A stretch of DNA of 64,000 nt, from assembly GCA_039566865.1 (NCBI GenBank), contig CM076956.1, forward strand, positions 5,715,511 through 5,779,510, in the 5' to 3' direction. Source of the stretch: Aurelia coerulea. Lineage: Eukaryota > Cnidaria > Scyphozoa > Semaeostomeae > Ulmaridae. The notes below the pieces were generated by a model that was not told the origin of the DNA, searched no databases, and worked only from the letters and a program-made list of their open reading frames with translations. Both the position numbers and the translations under genes were made by a program. Below, in pieces: positions 11,633 to 22,400 of this stretch; within the stretch, counting starts at the first letter, position 1; each line of letters begins with the position of its first letter.

Positions 11633-14600
11633 CTAGCTTTCAATGTTGTTTTTAAGCTGTTTCCTCTCTTTCGCCTTGATAAATGACTGCAACGCTCTTG
11701 CTCTCAGTTCTAATTCCAACATCATTAACTTCCTGTCCTTTTCGTTCTCGTGATTAGCTTTGACTGCTGGGATACTATTCTGCCCATTCGTTTGACAAGA
11801 AGTATCTTGAGTATTCAAATCATCGTTATCTGCCAAAAAGGAGGAGAACATAAATTAGCAGGGCTACAGTTTAAAGATATTCGACCACCATAAAGCAAAA
11901 AATACCCGATTTCAACTCAGTAGGCTCCTCCACATGGCGATATGGTTGTTACAGCAATAATTATGAATGAATTTTGAAGTTTCCTTGCTTTATTCAATCA
12001 GTTTTTACAGACAACATACAGGCGCTATGTCTTGGGCAGTAGGGACTCTGGAGGGGGTCAGTAACAACAGCAATTGTTGCTGTTGTTGGTTGTTCTCTCA
12101 GCCGGGGATTCTATTGTTCAGCATCAGGCGCCTCCGTCACTGACCTGACAACCAATGTGAAACAGACTCCAGTATATATCAGTATCTTATCGTATGTATA
12201 TCATTTTGTAGGTGTTTATGTAGTTACTTAGTTGTATGTTTTTATGTGTTGGCCATGGGGTAGACATTGTCTTTTGCTCCTCATGGTATCGTCCTTGTAG
12301 TGTTGCATAGTAGTTAAAGTATAGTAGAATGTAGCATATCTTGTAATATTTTATATTGATAAAAAAAAAAAAAAAAAAAAAAAGTTTTTACAAAAGAAGA
12401 TCTTGAATTACTGCAGAAAATTTTCAATACTAGATGCTACCAAAAATGGCCCAATTTTAGGTCCACGAACTAGCATTTGGGGGTTTCTGTAAAAAAGATA
12501 CTACCATTTGTGGGTATTTTTCAAAATGTCTGCTTTGGCCCTCTTTAACCTTGATTGGACCCCCTTGTCAGGCCAAGCTGGGAGTACCCCACTTCGGGAA
12601 AAAATACAACAACTTTTTCGATTATGGACAGGCTATTTTGATCCGTGCAGCGAATAATCAATGGCAGTACCACTTCGATAGTCGTTCTTTGCATCACATG
12701 ATATGATCGTTCTTTTACCGTAATAAAAAAACGCGCATGGCACTTAAAAAATACATTTTTCACCCTGAATATCGCAGAAACTTCTTCGATTATGGATAGG
12801 CTATTTTGATCCGTGCAGCGAATAATCAATGGCAGTACCACTTCGATAATCGTTCTTTGCATCACATGATCGTTCTTTTCGAAACCTACCGGGTAAGTTA
12901 AAAAAACGCATGACATTTGAAAAAATACTTCACCCTGAATATCAGAAGAATAATATTGAAAAATATCTTGTTTCATGTTCGATTAGATTCAGTAATTTAC
13001 CAGCATTTTATCGATCGTTCCTTCGCATAGAGATGGGAGGTTTTCTGCAGAAAGCCCCTTTCAAAACCACCAAAAACGAATGCGAATGACGATCAAAATT
13101 TATCGGGTTTCCTTCCCAACAACAATGACATTTACACGTATTAGCATATACTTTACCCATTTGGGAGAATGAAATCCCCCTGAATAAGTTTCTCATACTG
13201 GAGAGGTAGAGTAGATTTTTCATCTTCCAAGAGGATATCACGTGCTAAAGCATAAAATCATTGCTGTAAGGTAGAAATATAGGGAAATTTGCAAGTGATT
13301 TTAGCAAAAGTTTTTTAAGGATTCTCGAAGCGATTTTCTCGAGAACGTCCCATTTACAATATGAACAGAGCAACCAATTTCAGCCAGGAAAACTTCTAAC
13401 AATAATTAAACAAGTGGGCTATTCAATGAGATATTGCAAACTATTATTGCTTTCATATTTAGGGAGCAGTAGCCTTTCAAACGGCGTGCCTTTTTTCTGG
13501 CTCACCCAGTATGCCGGTTTTACAATCAACGTTAGCCTTTACTCCGCAGTAACTACAATGAGCAGAAACAGTTGCCCGTTGTCTGAAGATGTGGATCGGA
13601 AGAGAGTCTGAATCACTTGATGTCTTGGATTTCAAAGCAAATCATTCTTCTCAAAATTAATGTGCTGACCCCAAAAAGGCAATACGAAGTTGCAACAAGG
13701 AAAAATTGTGTTAGTCTTTGGTCTAAAAGAGCACACCCTTAACTAACCATTTCATTGATCAATCAATGACTTTTATTGGTCAATCATTTAAAGTCCGTCT
13801 CAAATTAGATGTCACCTGAGATTTGCGATAACGCAAGATTCCTTTGCAAAACACTTCTATTTCTGTTATTCGTTGGCATTAGAAGATGGCATCTTATTTA
13901 AGACAGACGATAGTCAACAATCAAACACTCAACCAGTCAATTAACCAATTAATAAACAAGCTAATCAAATAACCAATATCCAACGAATCAGTATGAACGG
14001 CAGCCAATCAATTCATTCATCAGTAAATCAACGAATCAATGATCAAATGATTATTCTGTACAATTGGAAAATCGAACACTAACAAATCAATCAAGTAATC
14101 ATTCAACCACATTTTAATCTACGAAAACATAGGGCTCAAATCTTTAAAAAGGTCAGTGTAAAATTCTATTACAGTTTCCTCTGAATTAAATGGCTTGGAA
14201 GGAACTTAACGTTTTTTCTGTAAATCTGCCGTATAAATTTATTGATATCTTGATTAGTTTCAAAATGGCGGCATTCATTAAATTTGAGGCTATGACGTCA
14301 TCAAATTTCTAAATCCTAAACCAGAAAAGATACTGATTTCTGCTTTTCACCATATTGTAGGCCTTTATACACTATGGTTTTCTTGAAAGTTATATGACTT
14401 TCCTCCTGTGGTTTAGGATTTACGATGACTTAAATGTTTTCAAAAATTTTCCATCAATTTTTTCAAAAATCATTAAATTGCCGCCATTTGGAAAAAAATA
14501 AAATATCAAAAAATTTCCATGGCAGATTTACAGCAAAGTACGATAAGTTCCTTTCAAGTCATTCAATTCAAAGAAAAATGGAATAGAATTTCACACCCAC

Positions 14601-17600
14601 CTTTTTAAAGATTTGAAAGATTTGAGCCCTATGCTATCCACAAATGACATAATCTTACCTTTGGCAGCAATATCAGATGAACGAGAGCTGTCTTTTTCAT
14701 GAATCAATTCATCAATGTCATCTTGGTCAGGTGTTTTGATAATTTCTTGAAATAGTTCTGAATCACTCTGTTCTTTATGGACAGACTCTGAATGGTTACT
14801 ATCAGGGCAAGCCTCTTCCATCTCATTATCAGGACTATCATTTTCTTTCGTAACATCAGAATCTGTATCTATTACAACAATGTTGTTTGTATTTTGCTCA
14901 TTTTCAATAGTTGTTTCAGTGTCTGCTGCTTCTCCTTCATTCTCACTTTGAGGTGGAGATTCATAATCCTTTCCTTGCAAATAAGATGTAAGTCGATGTT
15001 CTGATGATGCTTCAATTTCTTCAAGGCACCATTGCCTTACATCTCGTGCAGAATATTGCTACAATGTGGACAAAAGTTTGATATTTATGAAATGCATTTG
15101 TTCAAGTTACAGTAGCAAAGTCTACACATAATGCTTGCTCCAAGCATCGCAAGCTGGTTGCTCCTAGCATCGCAAGCTGAATTGGAACAAATAAATGCTA
15201 TTACTAATGGATTGGATACAATCTATTGATTTCTTCATCTGAAAGAACAACACTCTTTTTCATAGAGTTTTACAACTTTATCAAGACTAGAGTTTTTATC
15301 TCCAGCTTCAAAAATGTCAAACGTTAAAGAAAGATTTTTAAGATCCCAACAACATGTGACAAACAACAGCGATGGGTTCTCACAATCAAAGACAGAATCA
15401 TACCGTAAGTTCTGCTCCCTTGACAAGTGAATGTTGATTTGTGAGTTCCTGGTCTACCGTATTCCAGCAATCAACACTACCCATTTTATCCCAGCCATCT
15501 CATTTTACCCCATGCAGACCCTAAAGCTTTTGTCTAACACCCCACTTACACGGAGCAAAAATACGGGATCGCGATCCAGATCGTGATCATGATCCACAAG
15601 GATCGAGATCGCATTCAAGTTGCGTTTACACGGGCGTCAAACAAAAACGGATCAGGATCACAATCCATTTGCACATGCGTATTGAGCATAGTTACGGAGC
15701 CTAGAAACGCTACAACAACAATAGACAAAATGTGCATGCTTATCTACTGTATCTACTGCGCATGCTTATAGGATTTCGAACGGGATGGCGATCCCAAGAA
15801 GCGTTAACACAGCACACTTTTTCAGGATCGGGATTGCGATCCACCTCTAAAGTGGGATCAAATTTTTGCGGATCGCGATCGCGATAAAGTGTTTACAGGT
15901 CACATCTTATCAGGATCTGGATTGCGATCTGGATCGCGATCCTGTATTCTCGCTCTGTGTAAACGGGGTATAATTCACATACAGTAGCACTATTTCAAAA
16001 AGTTAGTCACAGTAAGATTATCATCATATACCTTCAGACTTTCTGGTAACAAAGCCTTGAACTCCCTTTTACTGACAAGATTGAAAATCTCTTTTCCAAG
16101 TAGCTTCTTGTCATGAACATGTTCTCCTAAAGACTGAAGACCCAATACCAAATGTTTCTCACTCCACGATGAGAATTCTCTTTCAATGTTATTCAATTCA
16201 ACAGGCTCGTAATACTTTTAACTTGAGTTTCTTTAACCCAGCTTTAAATCTCTGCTTCAAGCCTTTCTGTTTGGCCTTCTTTGATTTCCTTGATGTTTTT
16301 TCTACATCCTGGGTAGAATTGATTGCATGGTTCTGAATAGCATCTGATCCCTCAATGCCACTTAGCCTCTGCACTTTAGATAGCTTCGCCTTTTTACTTT
16401 CTTTGCTTCTAAGAGGCAATTCAATAAAATATCTATAAAGAAAGTCTTTGGTAATCTAGGCAGGAAATTTAGGCTGACTACCATACCAACCAAAGTCCAA
16501 AATTTAGACTGACTACCAACCAACGTCTCTCTCGATTAGTTAACCTATTTAGAGAGCTCCTCCTTAATCAATCAATCTCAAATACAATCTTGTAAAGTTC
16601 TTCTTTTCTGTAATCTCTAAGTTTAATTACTTTTTTGTTTATTGTATGGTATTTTGAGAGTATTTAGGTGTAGCGTAATTGTGTAGCATTGAAGATTGGT
16701 TGATAAATAAAACTGAAACTGAAACAGAGTATGGCAGTTCTCAACGAGATCTCACGCATGCAGACCAACCAGTCTGTAGAGTGTGGCAGCTGCACGCATG
16801 AGATTTTTTCAAACATTTTCTGTGCACGCCGATTTTGAACGAGATCTTTTGTTCATTAACTTTGAAAACAAAGGAATCAAAGGTCTTGCAGATGAGCACA
16901 CCACTGCTTCCTTTGTCTGCACGTGCGAGATCTCGTTGAGAACTGCCATACTCTGCAGACTGGCAGACCAACAAAACAGAGGCATGCTCGTGAAAGGTCT
17001 TTCATTCCTTTATTTTCAAAGAAGTTAACAAGAGATCTCCTCATCTCATTCAAAATTGGCATGCACATCAAGTTTTTGCAAAAACATTTCTTACGTGCGC
17101 AGTTGCTACATTCTGGAGACTGGAAAACAGTAATGTAATTACGACCAACAGGCCTTTCTCTTTTTGGGGTCGAAAAGCGCTCCCTATTCCAGGATATTGA
17201 GTAGACCCATTATCCAAAAGAAGAAAGGGTGTATGAATTAAAGAGCAAACTGTCCATTGAGTGAAATGATGCCTCTCTAGGTCATTTCCAATTGAGTTCC
17301 ATAGCACCCCACCTCTATACTTGAATGAATTCCGTCCAATTTCTTCCTTGTATCTTCTGATTTCAACTTGAAGAGGGTTTCGTAAATTTGTTTTTCGTTC
17401 AGTAAATTGTTCATGGATTTGTTTGGGACATGTTCTGTAATAAATTCTATGCATCCACGTCAGTACTCTCTTTTTGTAGATGTAGCTAATTGGTTCCCAT
17501 CCAGCTATGTTAGGATTTCTTCTGTGGATCTTGCCTCTTTTATTCTATGAATCATTTTTGCTGCTCTAGCATGTAATGCGTCAACAGCGTTTGATGTTGA

Positions 17601-19202
17601 GGGTGAAGATGTGCCCCATACTGCTATACAATAAGTGGCCGCGCTAACAACGGTTTTGAAGTAAATTTCTTCTTGGATTTTAATTGGTAGGTAACAAAGT
17701 CTTTTTAATTCTTTCAATTTGCCATTGAAACTGTTTGTAACTTTGGTCAATTGCTTTTCCCAGCTAAGTTTGTCATCAATGATTATTCCTAGGCTTGTGC
17801 TGTGTTTAACATAGTTGATAACTGATGTGCCATATAAGATGGGTCGTAAAGGACCAACAAATTTCTTTGGAGATAGAATCATTGCCTCTGTCTTGCCTGC
17901 ATGAACTGTTAGCTGGTTCTTATTGCACCGGTCAAGGAGCTCCCTTGCACTGTCATTGAGGCTATCTATTACTTCTTCAATATTATCACCTATACAGAAT
18001 ATTGTGGTGTCATCAGCAAACATAACTAGTTCTCCCCTTGTTATAGAGTCAGGTAAGTCATGTACATGAATGGAGAACAAACGTGGACCTAGTAATGAGC
18101 CCTGAGGTACTCCAAATGCTATCTCTTTGATTGTTGACGTTTTTCCATTTACCTCTGCATATTGCATCCTTTGGCTTAGATAGTCACACATCCAGTGATA
18201 TAACGCACCACAAAACCCAGAAGCTTGGAGCTTTCTCTTCAAAATATCTCTGTTTACACTGTCAAATGCTTTTTTGAAATCAACAAATAATACCCCGACA
18301 TATTTACCATCGTCCAAGGCTCCTTTCCAATGTTCTGTTATGTGCAGTAGCAAAGCCTCTGTGCTTCGCCCCTGTTTAAAACCCCATTGATTTGGATGTC
18401 CAATTCCTGATACCTCCATATGCTCATCTACCTTGTGGCACACTTGTCCCTCCAAAAGTTTACTTGGTATACTTAAGATTGATAAGGGTCGGTAGTTCTC
18501 TCGGCTACAGGCCTCCCCCTTTTTAAAAGTCGTTTTCAGTCTGGCTATTTTCCAATTATCAGGGAATTTCTTATCATTTAGACTTTTCTGCAGTATGTAT
18601 CTTATCCCTGATTTCACACTTTCACCAGCAATCTTCAAATCCCGAGATCTAATTTCATCATGTCCTGTGGCCTTATGTGGTTTTAAAGCATTCATTTGTT
18701 TGACTAGTTGTTGATCATTTATCTCTAAATCACAGCATGTTGGTGTTATTCTAGAAATATAACTCATGTCATCCTTGTCAAAATCAGTGTTTAGAGCATC
18801 TGATAATTTCTTGCCTACTTGTACAAAATAGGAATTCATTAACAACAAAAAGGCAAAAAAGAAGTTTCTGGAACCTGGAAAACTGCTGCAGAAGCAAGCT
18901 TTTGCGCTTGGTTTTGTATTGTATACTCTTTCTTCTTTTGGATAATGGGTCTACTCGTAGCCCAAAAGAGATACAGTGGAGTTTTTGCAGTGTTTTGTTC
19001 TTCTAAGGCCCATTTTTCCCACATGGCCTAAATTAATGATTGATGATCTTTGTTTTGAGTTGACTTTGTTTTGTATAATAAAGGACATAGCAAGGCAATT
19101 TGAATTGGAGAAAACCATATTTACTTACTTTTTCTCTTTGCTCTTTCGCTTTCTCTTCACTCTTTTCAGATGTGTTGAAGAATCAGGCGATGGGCAAGAC
19201 AT
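11633..19202 (-). CDS. CAAP1: CAAP1 (caspase activity and apoptosis inhibitor 1) homologue, frameshift in exon 2
   Basis: Four exons on the minus strand: 19129-19202, 16032-16432, 14659-15058 and 11633-11829. The start is MSCPSPDSSTHLKR followed by a Lys/Arg-rich stretch. Exon 2 carries the family core (DKKLLGKEIFNLVSKREFKA, then LLPESLK), continued in exon 3 by YSARDVRQWCLEEIE. An acidic Ser-rich linker follows. Exon 4 ends in the diagnostic LMMLELELRARALQSFIKA helix. CAAP1 is a nuclear protein reported to restrain caspase-10-linked apoptosis. Splice phases demand that exon 2 be 3n+1 long (400), but it is 401 nt. The frame breaks at the AAAA run near 16217, between 'KKLKLK' and 'YYEPVELNN'. 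Removing one A restores a 356-aa product, so this is an assembly error, an allele or a recent pseudogenisation. Identity is by motif and order; confidence in family is high, in function modest. Confidence 0.85.
12000..12383 (+). mobile_element. LINE 3' end with poly(A) tail
   Basis: It ends in a 23-base A run at 12361-12383. The preceding ~200 bases, including 'attgtcttttgctcctcatg' and 'gtagtgttgcatagtagtta', match the 3' region at 54060-54312, which also ends in an A run. It is therefore the 3' tail of a plus-strand retrotransposon, strongly 5'-truncated. It lies in CAAP1 intron 3. Confidence 0.75.
12420..12570 (-). repeat. Fragment of the poly-G-bounded element family
   Basis: It is the reverse complement of 58370-58500: both hold 'cccaattttaggtc'/'cctaaaattggg' and 'aaaccccaaatg' landmarks. 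It forms the left flank of the C-type fragment at 12580-13520. Confidence 0.6.
12580..13520. repeat. C2 element with internal tandem duplication
   Basis: The right terminus is 'tttttctggctcacccagta' near 13493. The interior matches 49055-50165 (for example 'tttctgcagaaa' and 'ccttccaacaacaatgac' blocks). Bases ~12620-12715 and ~12790-12880 are a tandem duplication containing 'gatccgtgcagcgaataatc'. This duplication makes a 143-codon open frame on the minus strand that I regard as spurious. Confidence 0.65.
13737..14110. repeat. Foldback plus CAATCAA-rich low-complexity tract
   Basis: 13794-13908 is a short foldback with arms 'gtctcaaattagatgtca' and 'gcatcttatttaagacagac'; the same family occurs at 34458-34556. 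The flanks are degenerate arrays of AATCAA, AACCAAT and TCAATCA words. No gene is seen. Confidence 0.6.
14128..14636. repeat. B-MITE copy abutting CAAP1 exon 3
   Basis: Termini are 'catagggctcaaatcttta' and 'aagatttgagccctatg'. The internal 'gacgtcatcaaatttctaaa' and 'tggcagatttacagcaaagt' are family landmarks. Its right end is only about 22 bases from the exon 3 splice donor at 14658. Confidence 0.9.
15539..15971. repeat. GATC-rich MITE
   Basis: Terminal inverted repeats 'acttacacggagcaaaaata' and 'tattctcgctctgtgtaaac' enclose a tract saturated with GATC and GGATCGCGATCC palindromes in both arms. It lies in CAAP1 intron 2. No coding content. Confidence 0.85.
16480..16727 (+). mobile_element. 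LINE 3' UTR fragment with TGAAAC tail
   Basis: It contains 'ctctctcgattagttaacct', 'agagagctcctcctta' and ends 'aaataaaactgaaactgaaa'. The same landmarks, reversed, occur at 31735-31960. The repeated TGAAAC-like tail is typical of CR1/L2-type LINEs. It lies in CAAP1 intron 1. Confidence 0.6.
16729..17110. repeat. Foldback element
   Basis: 'agtatggcagttctcaacga' at ~16730 recurs inverted at ~16930 (tcgttgagaactgccatact). Further blocks around 'gaaaacaaaggaatcaaag' and 'gagatc' are also repeated in inverted order. Short overlapping ORFs on both strands are by-products of the symmetry. Confidence 0.7.
17068..18960 (-). mobile_element. Non-LTR retrotransposon (LINE) fragment with reverse transcriptase
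   Basis: A 447-codon frame at 17505-18848 encodes the reverse transcriptase core: ENYRPLSIL, GFKQGRSTEALLLHI, the first catalytic Asp in FVDFKKAFD (residue 190), GVPQGSLLGP, and FADDTT (residues 277-280). It is followed by the usual post-RT region (YCIAVWG). The frame breaks at 17505 and continues in another frame at 17068-17454 (WEPISYIYKK ... NSFKYRGGVLWNSI), so at least one frameshift is present. No endonuclease domain is visible; the copy is 5'-truncated. It lies in CAAP1 intron 1 in the host gene's orientation. Perfect 27-bp inverted repeats occur at 17201-17227 and 18928-18954. It is CR1/Jockey-like by motif, but the clade is not fixed. Confidence 0.9.
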
Positions 19203-19401
19203 TTCTTTCACTTCCCGCTCTTCTCAAGTTGCAGCACGGCAGCCATCTTGGAAATGAAAGTTTCATTTCAAATTCAAATTGATAACGAGACTCGAACGAA
19301 ACTGAGGCAGATCGAACACATCATCCATGAACTGTTTTGAAAATTTCCTTTACATCTCTTCTTGGCCTAAAAAGACAACAACCCTGGACCCCTCTAACAA
19401 A
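19203..19401. promoter_or_regulatory. Divergent promoter CAAP1 / SLC35E1
   Basis: Only 199 bp lie between the CAAP1 ATG (19202, minus) and the SLC35E1 ATG (19402, plus). It contains 'gccatcttggaaatg', whose reverse holds the YY1-like core AAGATGG. No TATA box is seen. A shared bidirectional promoter is inferred from the geometry. Confidence 0.5.
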
Positions 19402-22400
19402 ATGGGGGAATTCAGTGGAAGTAGTCGGGCTGTTAAAGTCACCATCCTCTGCACGTTATGGTACATGCTCAGCTCATCAAATAACGTCATCATCAAAAGG
19501 CTACTTGGTCAATATCCATATCCAATCACTGTCACTTTGTCGCATCTAACTTGCACAGCCTTCCTCATTTATCCGATCCTACTTTGTTTTGGTGTCAGGA
19601 CGACGCTGGATATTCCAATAGTGAAATTTTATGTGCTACTTATTCCTCTTGGTGTTGGCAAATTGCTTGTCTCTGTTTCATCTCATGTCAGTATATGGAG
19701 AGTTCCTGTTTCGTATGCACACACGGGTGAGTACAACTCTCGTCTATCGATTAAACTTGATGAAAAATGAACAGCTTGATTGATTGGTTTCATTGTCAAA
19801 ACCAAGTCTTGAAATAAATTGATTACAGGAATTGTCTATATGTCTATATCAAAGAAGGATGCTTAATGTTAATATGAACAAGTCTAGATAGATAACTGAC
19901 TGAGGAGGATCTTGATTGTTGTATTTATTTAACAAAATATATCAAGTCAAGGGTGCATTCCATGAGTTTGTCCGACCACACATTCCTGCCAAGAACAAAA
20001 GATTCTATTGTTTACAATGTTTTGTTTTTACGTTGTTTATGACCATTCTTCCTGACACGGATCTGTGGCAGAACCAACATGGAATGCAGTCCTGGAGTCA
20101 ACTACCAAATAACAAAAACATCCTTTGCTAAACCAAAACGGAATATTTTGATATCCTTTTGTAAAAACTAAATCATGAACGAAATACAGTAAATAGAAAA
20201 TAAAACAAAAATAGTAAGAAAAGAGTTGATGATATGATGCATTGAGTACGCACTTTTAAATGTTAATGTTACAATTGGCGCTTTTTCATTGATCAAAATT
20301 CATAAACTGAAGCAACCTGAGGACTTGTTAATAAATGAAATGCATTTTCAAACACCATAAAGGGGCAAATCTGAAAAAATCAAAAGGTATATGATAACCC
20401 TGATAAAAAATAACAAAATCAATGATCAAAACTTAAATGATATTTCTTAGTCTTAGATGACAGAATTCTTGCAATATTCGTTTTTTAACTAATGTGAATT
20501 CTTTCTTCTTTTCATTTCATGGTTGTCATTGGAAACAATTCAGTGAAGGTAAGCATTCCCAAGAGGGATCTTGATGTATCTGAGTGCATTATTGTGAAGC
20601 TGTGAGATCTTAGAATCAACATGATCAGGAATTTTGTCAGAAGGTCTTTGATTGATTTCCATTTGGAAGCTTACAAATGAAATTAAAATGATTGACAGAC
20701 AACACTCAATGTAAAAAATAAAGTAGCAAGCCATTTGCAATCATTTAAGGGTTTGTGCAAAGTTAAAGCTTGCATTTAGAAAGCGCAAAAAATCTGAAAA
20801 CACCCCATCCAAATCAAAGTTGCACAAACAAGATGAACAGTAGCCAAAGAACCATTCCGTGTCTGATATGTATCTTTCTTTGGTGTTGAATAAACTCTAA
20901 TATTTTGATATGATTCAGGATGCCAACAAATCAGATTCTTTCCTTTTGTTTTCACTGATTTTAATACACTGAGTTTTTCCCTTCTGATGCTGAATGATGA
21001 AATATACATACCATATACATTTTGAAACAATATTTTTAAGGAAGCCTTATTCTTATTAACATTTCTTCTAGGCAATGATGCCCATCTTTACAGTGTCAAT
21101 TGCAAGAGTTGTCTTCAACGAAAAACAAACATGGATGGTAAGGGCTTAAAGAAACCCTACTTGTGTTAAGAATGATTGTTAGCGATGCAAAATCTACAGA
21201 AACCTTTGAGGTGAAGGTGAAGCCTTTGTTTTTAGCTCCAAGCGCTGGGATTGCAGAAGTAGAGAAACCTTAATTGAGTCCACAACCCCTTGTTGTGGTA
21301 CAGTTCCAAAGGGCATCAAATTCAAATTCATTTTACAGTATGTTCATCAGTCTTTACCAGGAAGACTATAAGATAAATTCAAGAGATACAAGATAGATGC
21401 TAAATACAATTTAAACAACATTGAGAGATGTTGAGGGCACTGTGGAGGAACCATATTGATTTTTGAGTCCAGTGCCCTTTGTAGCTTCCAGATTATTTAA
21501 CTAATATACTGTATCTATGACAGAGAAATTATCAACAATCGAGAATAGCATGATATGAATGGCAAACTATGATCTTGAACATGAAATTATAAAAAACTAT
21601 GCACTGTACAGTACATAATAAAAAGAAATGGAGGAAGGGTAGGAGAGAAGGCACAGTGTATTGTATTATTTAATTGTTATTTTAATTATATTCAGAGAAA
21701 TCAGTTTGGCATATATATGGCATATATTGTAGATGCATCTGAAAGTAATGTTGCTGAATATTCCATTCTGTATGAAACGTAAGAAAAGCTTTATTTATTT
21801 CTCTGGAAAAAACTAAAAATAGATCTCCTTTTGATTATATACATAGTTGTCATTGTAACAAAGTAAACAAAAGAAACAACAGGCTTGTCACAAGAGAAAA
21901 GTATTATATTATCCTCTATGTATGTACAGTAGATCATAAGTAACCATAAGAAACCTTGCTAGGGAATTTCTAAAATGCAAGTAATAGACAAATTTGTTTT
22001 CCATTTTAGACGTACTTCTCTTTGTTACCAATCATATCTGGTGTTGGCATAGCAACTGTTACAGAACTGTCATTCGAAACATTTGGTATGATGATGGCAT
22101 TACTCTGCACAGTGGTGTTTGCATTGCAAAATATATACACAAAGAGGGTAAGCTGGCAGCTTTTGTTAGCTCTCTTAAGAATTCTTTCAATTTTGTTCAA
22201 GTGGATGTAGTCATCATATGTAACATTTCACTTATACAACTACCCCTAAAAATTTTACTGAAAATTCTGTGCCTTTTAGATAACTACTGCAATGCATCTT
22301 TAATGGATTTTTAGTCACAGCAGCACTTGTGGGATGAGTAGCCAAGTGGCTTATACAATTTGCGTCAGGAACTGAAATTAAGCTTGGTCACATGAGATCA

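Noticed and set aside
12545..12976. 143-codon minus frame with an internal repeat
   Set aside because: The repeat is a DNA-level tandem duplication inside a C2 element; no domain is seen.
20776..21075. 99-codon minus frame in SLC35E1 intron
   Set aside because: It overlaps a dispersed repeat and runs opposite SLC35E1 exon 21072; no support.
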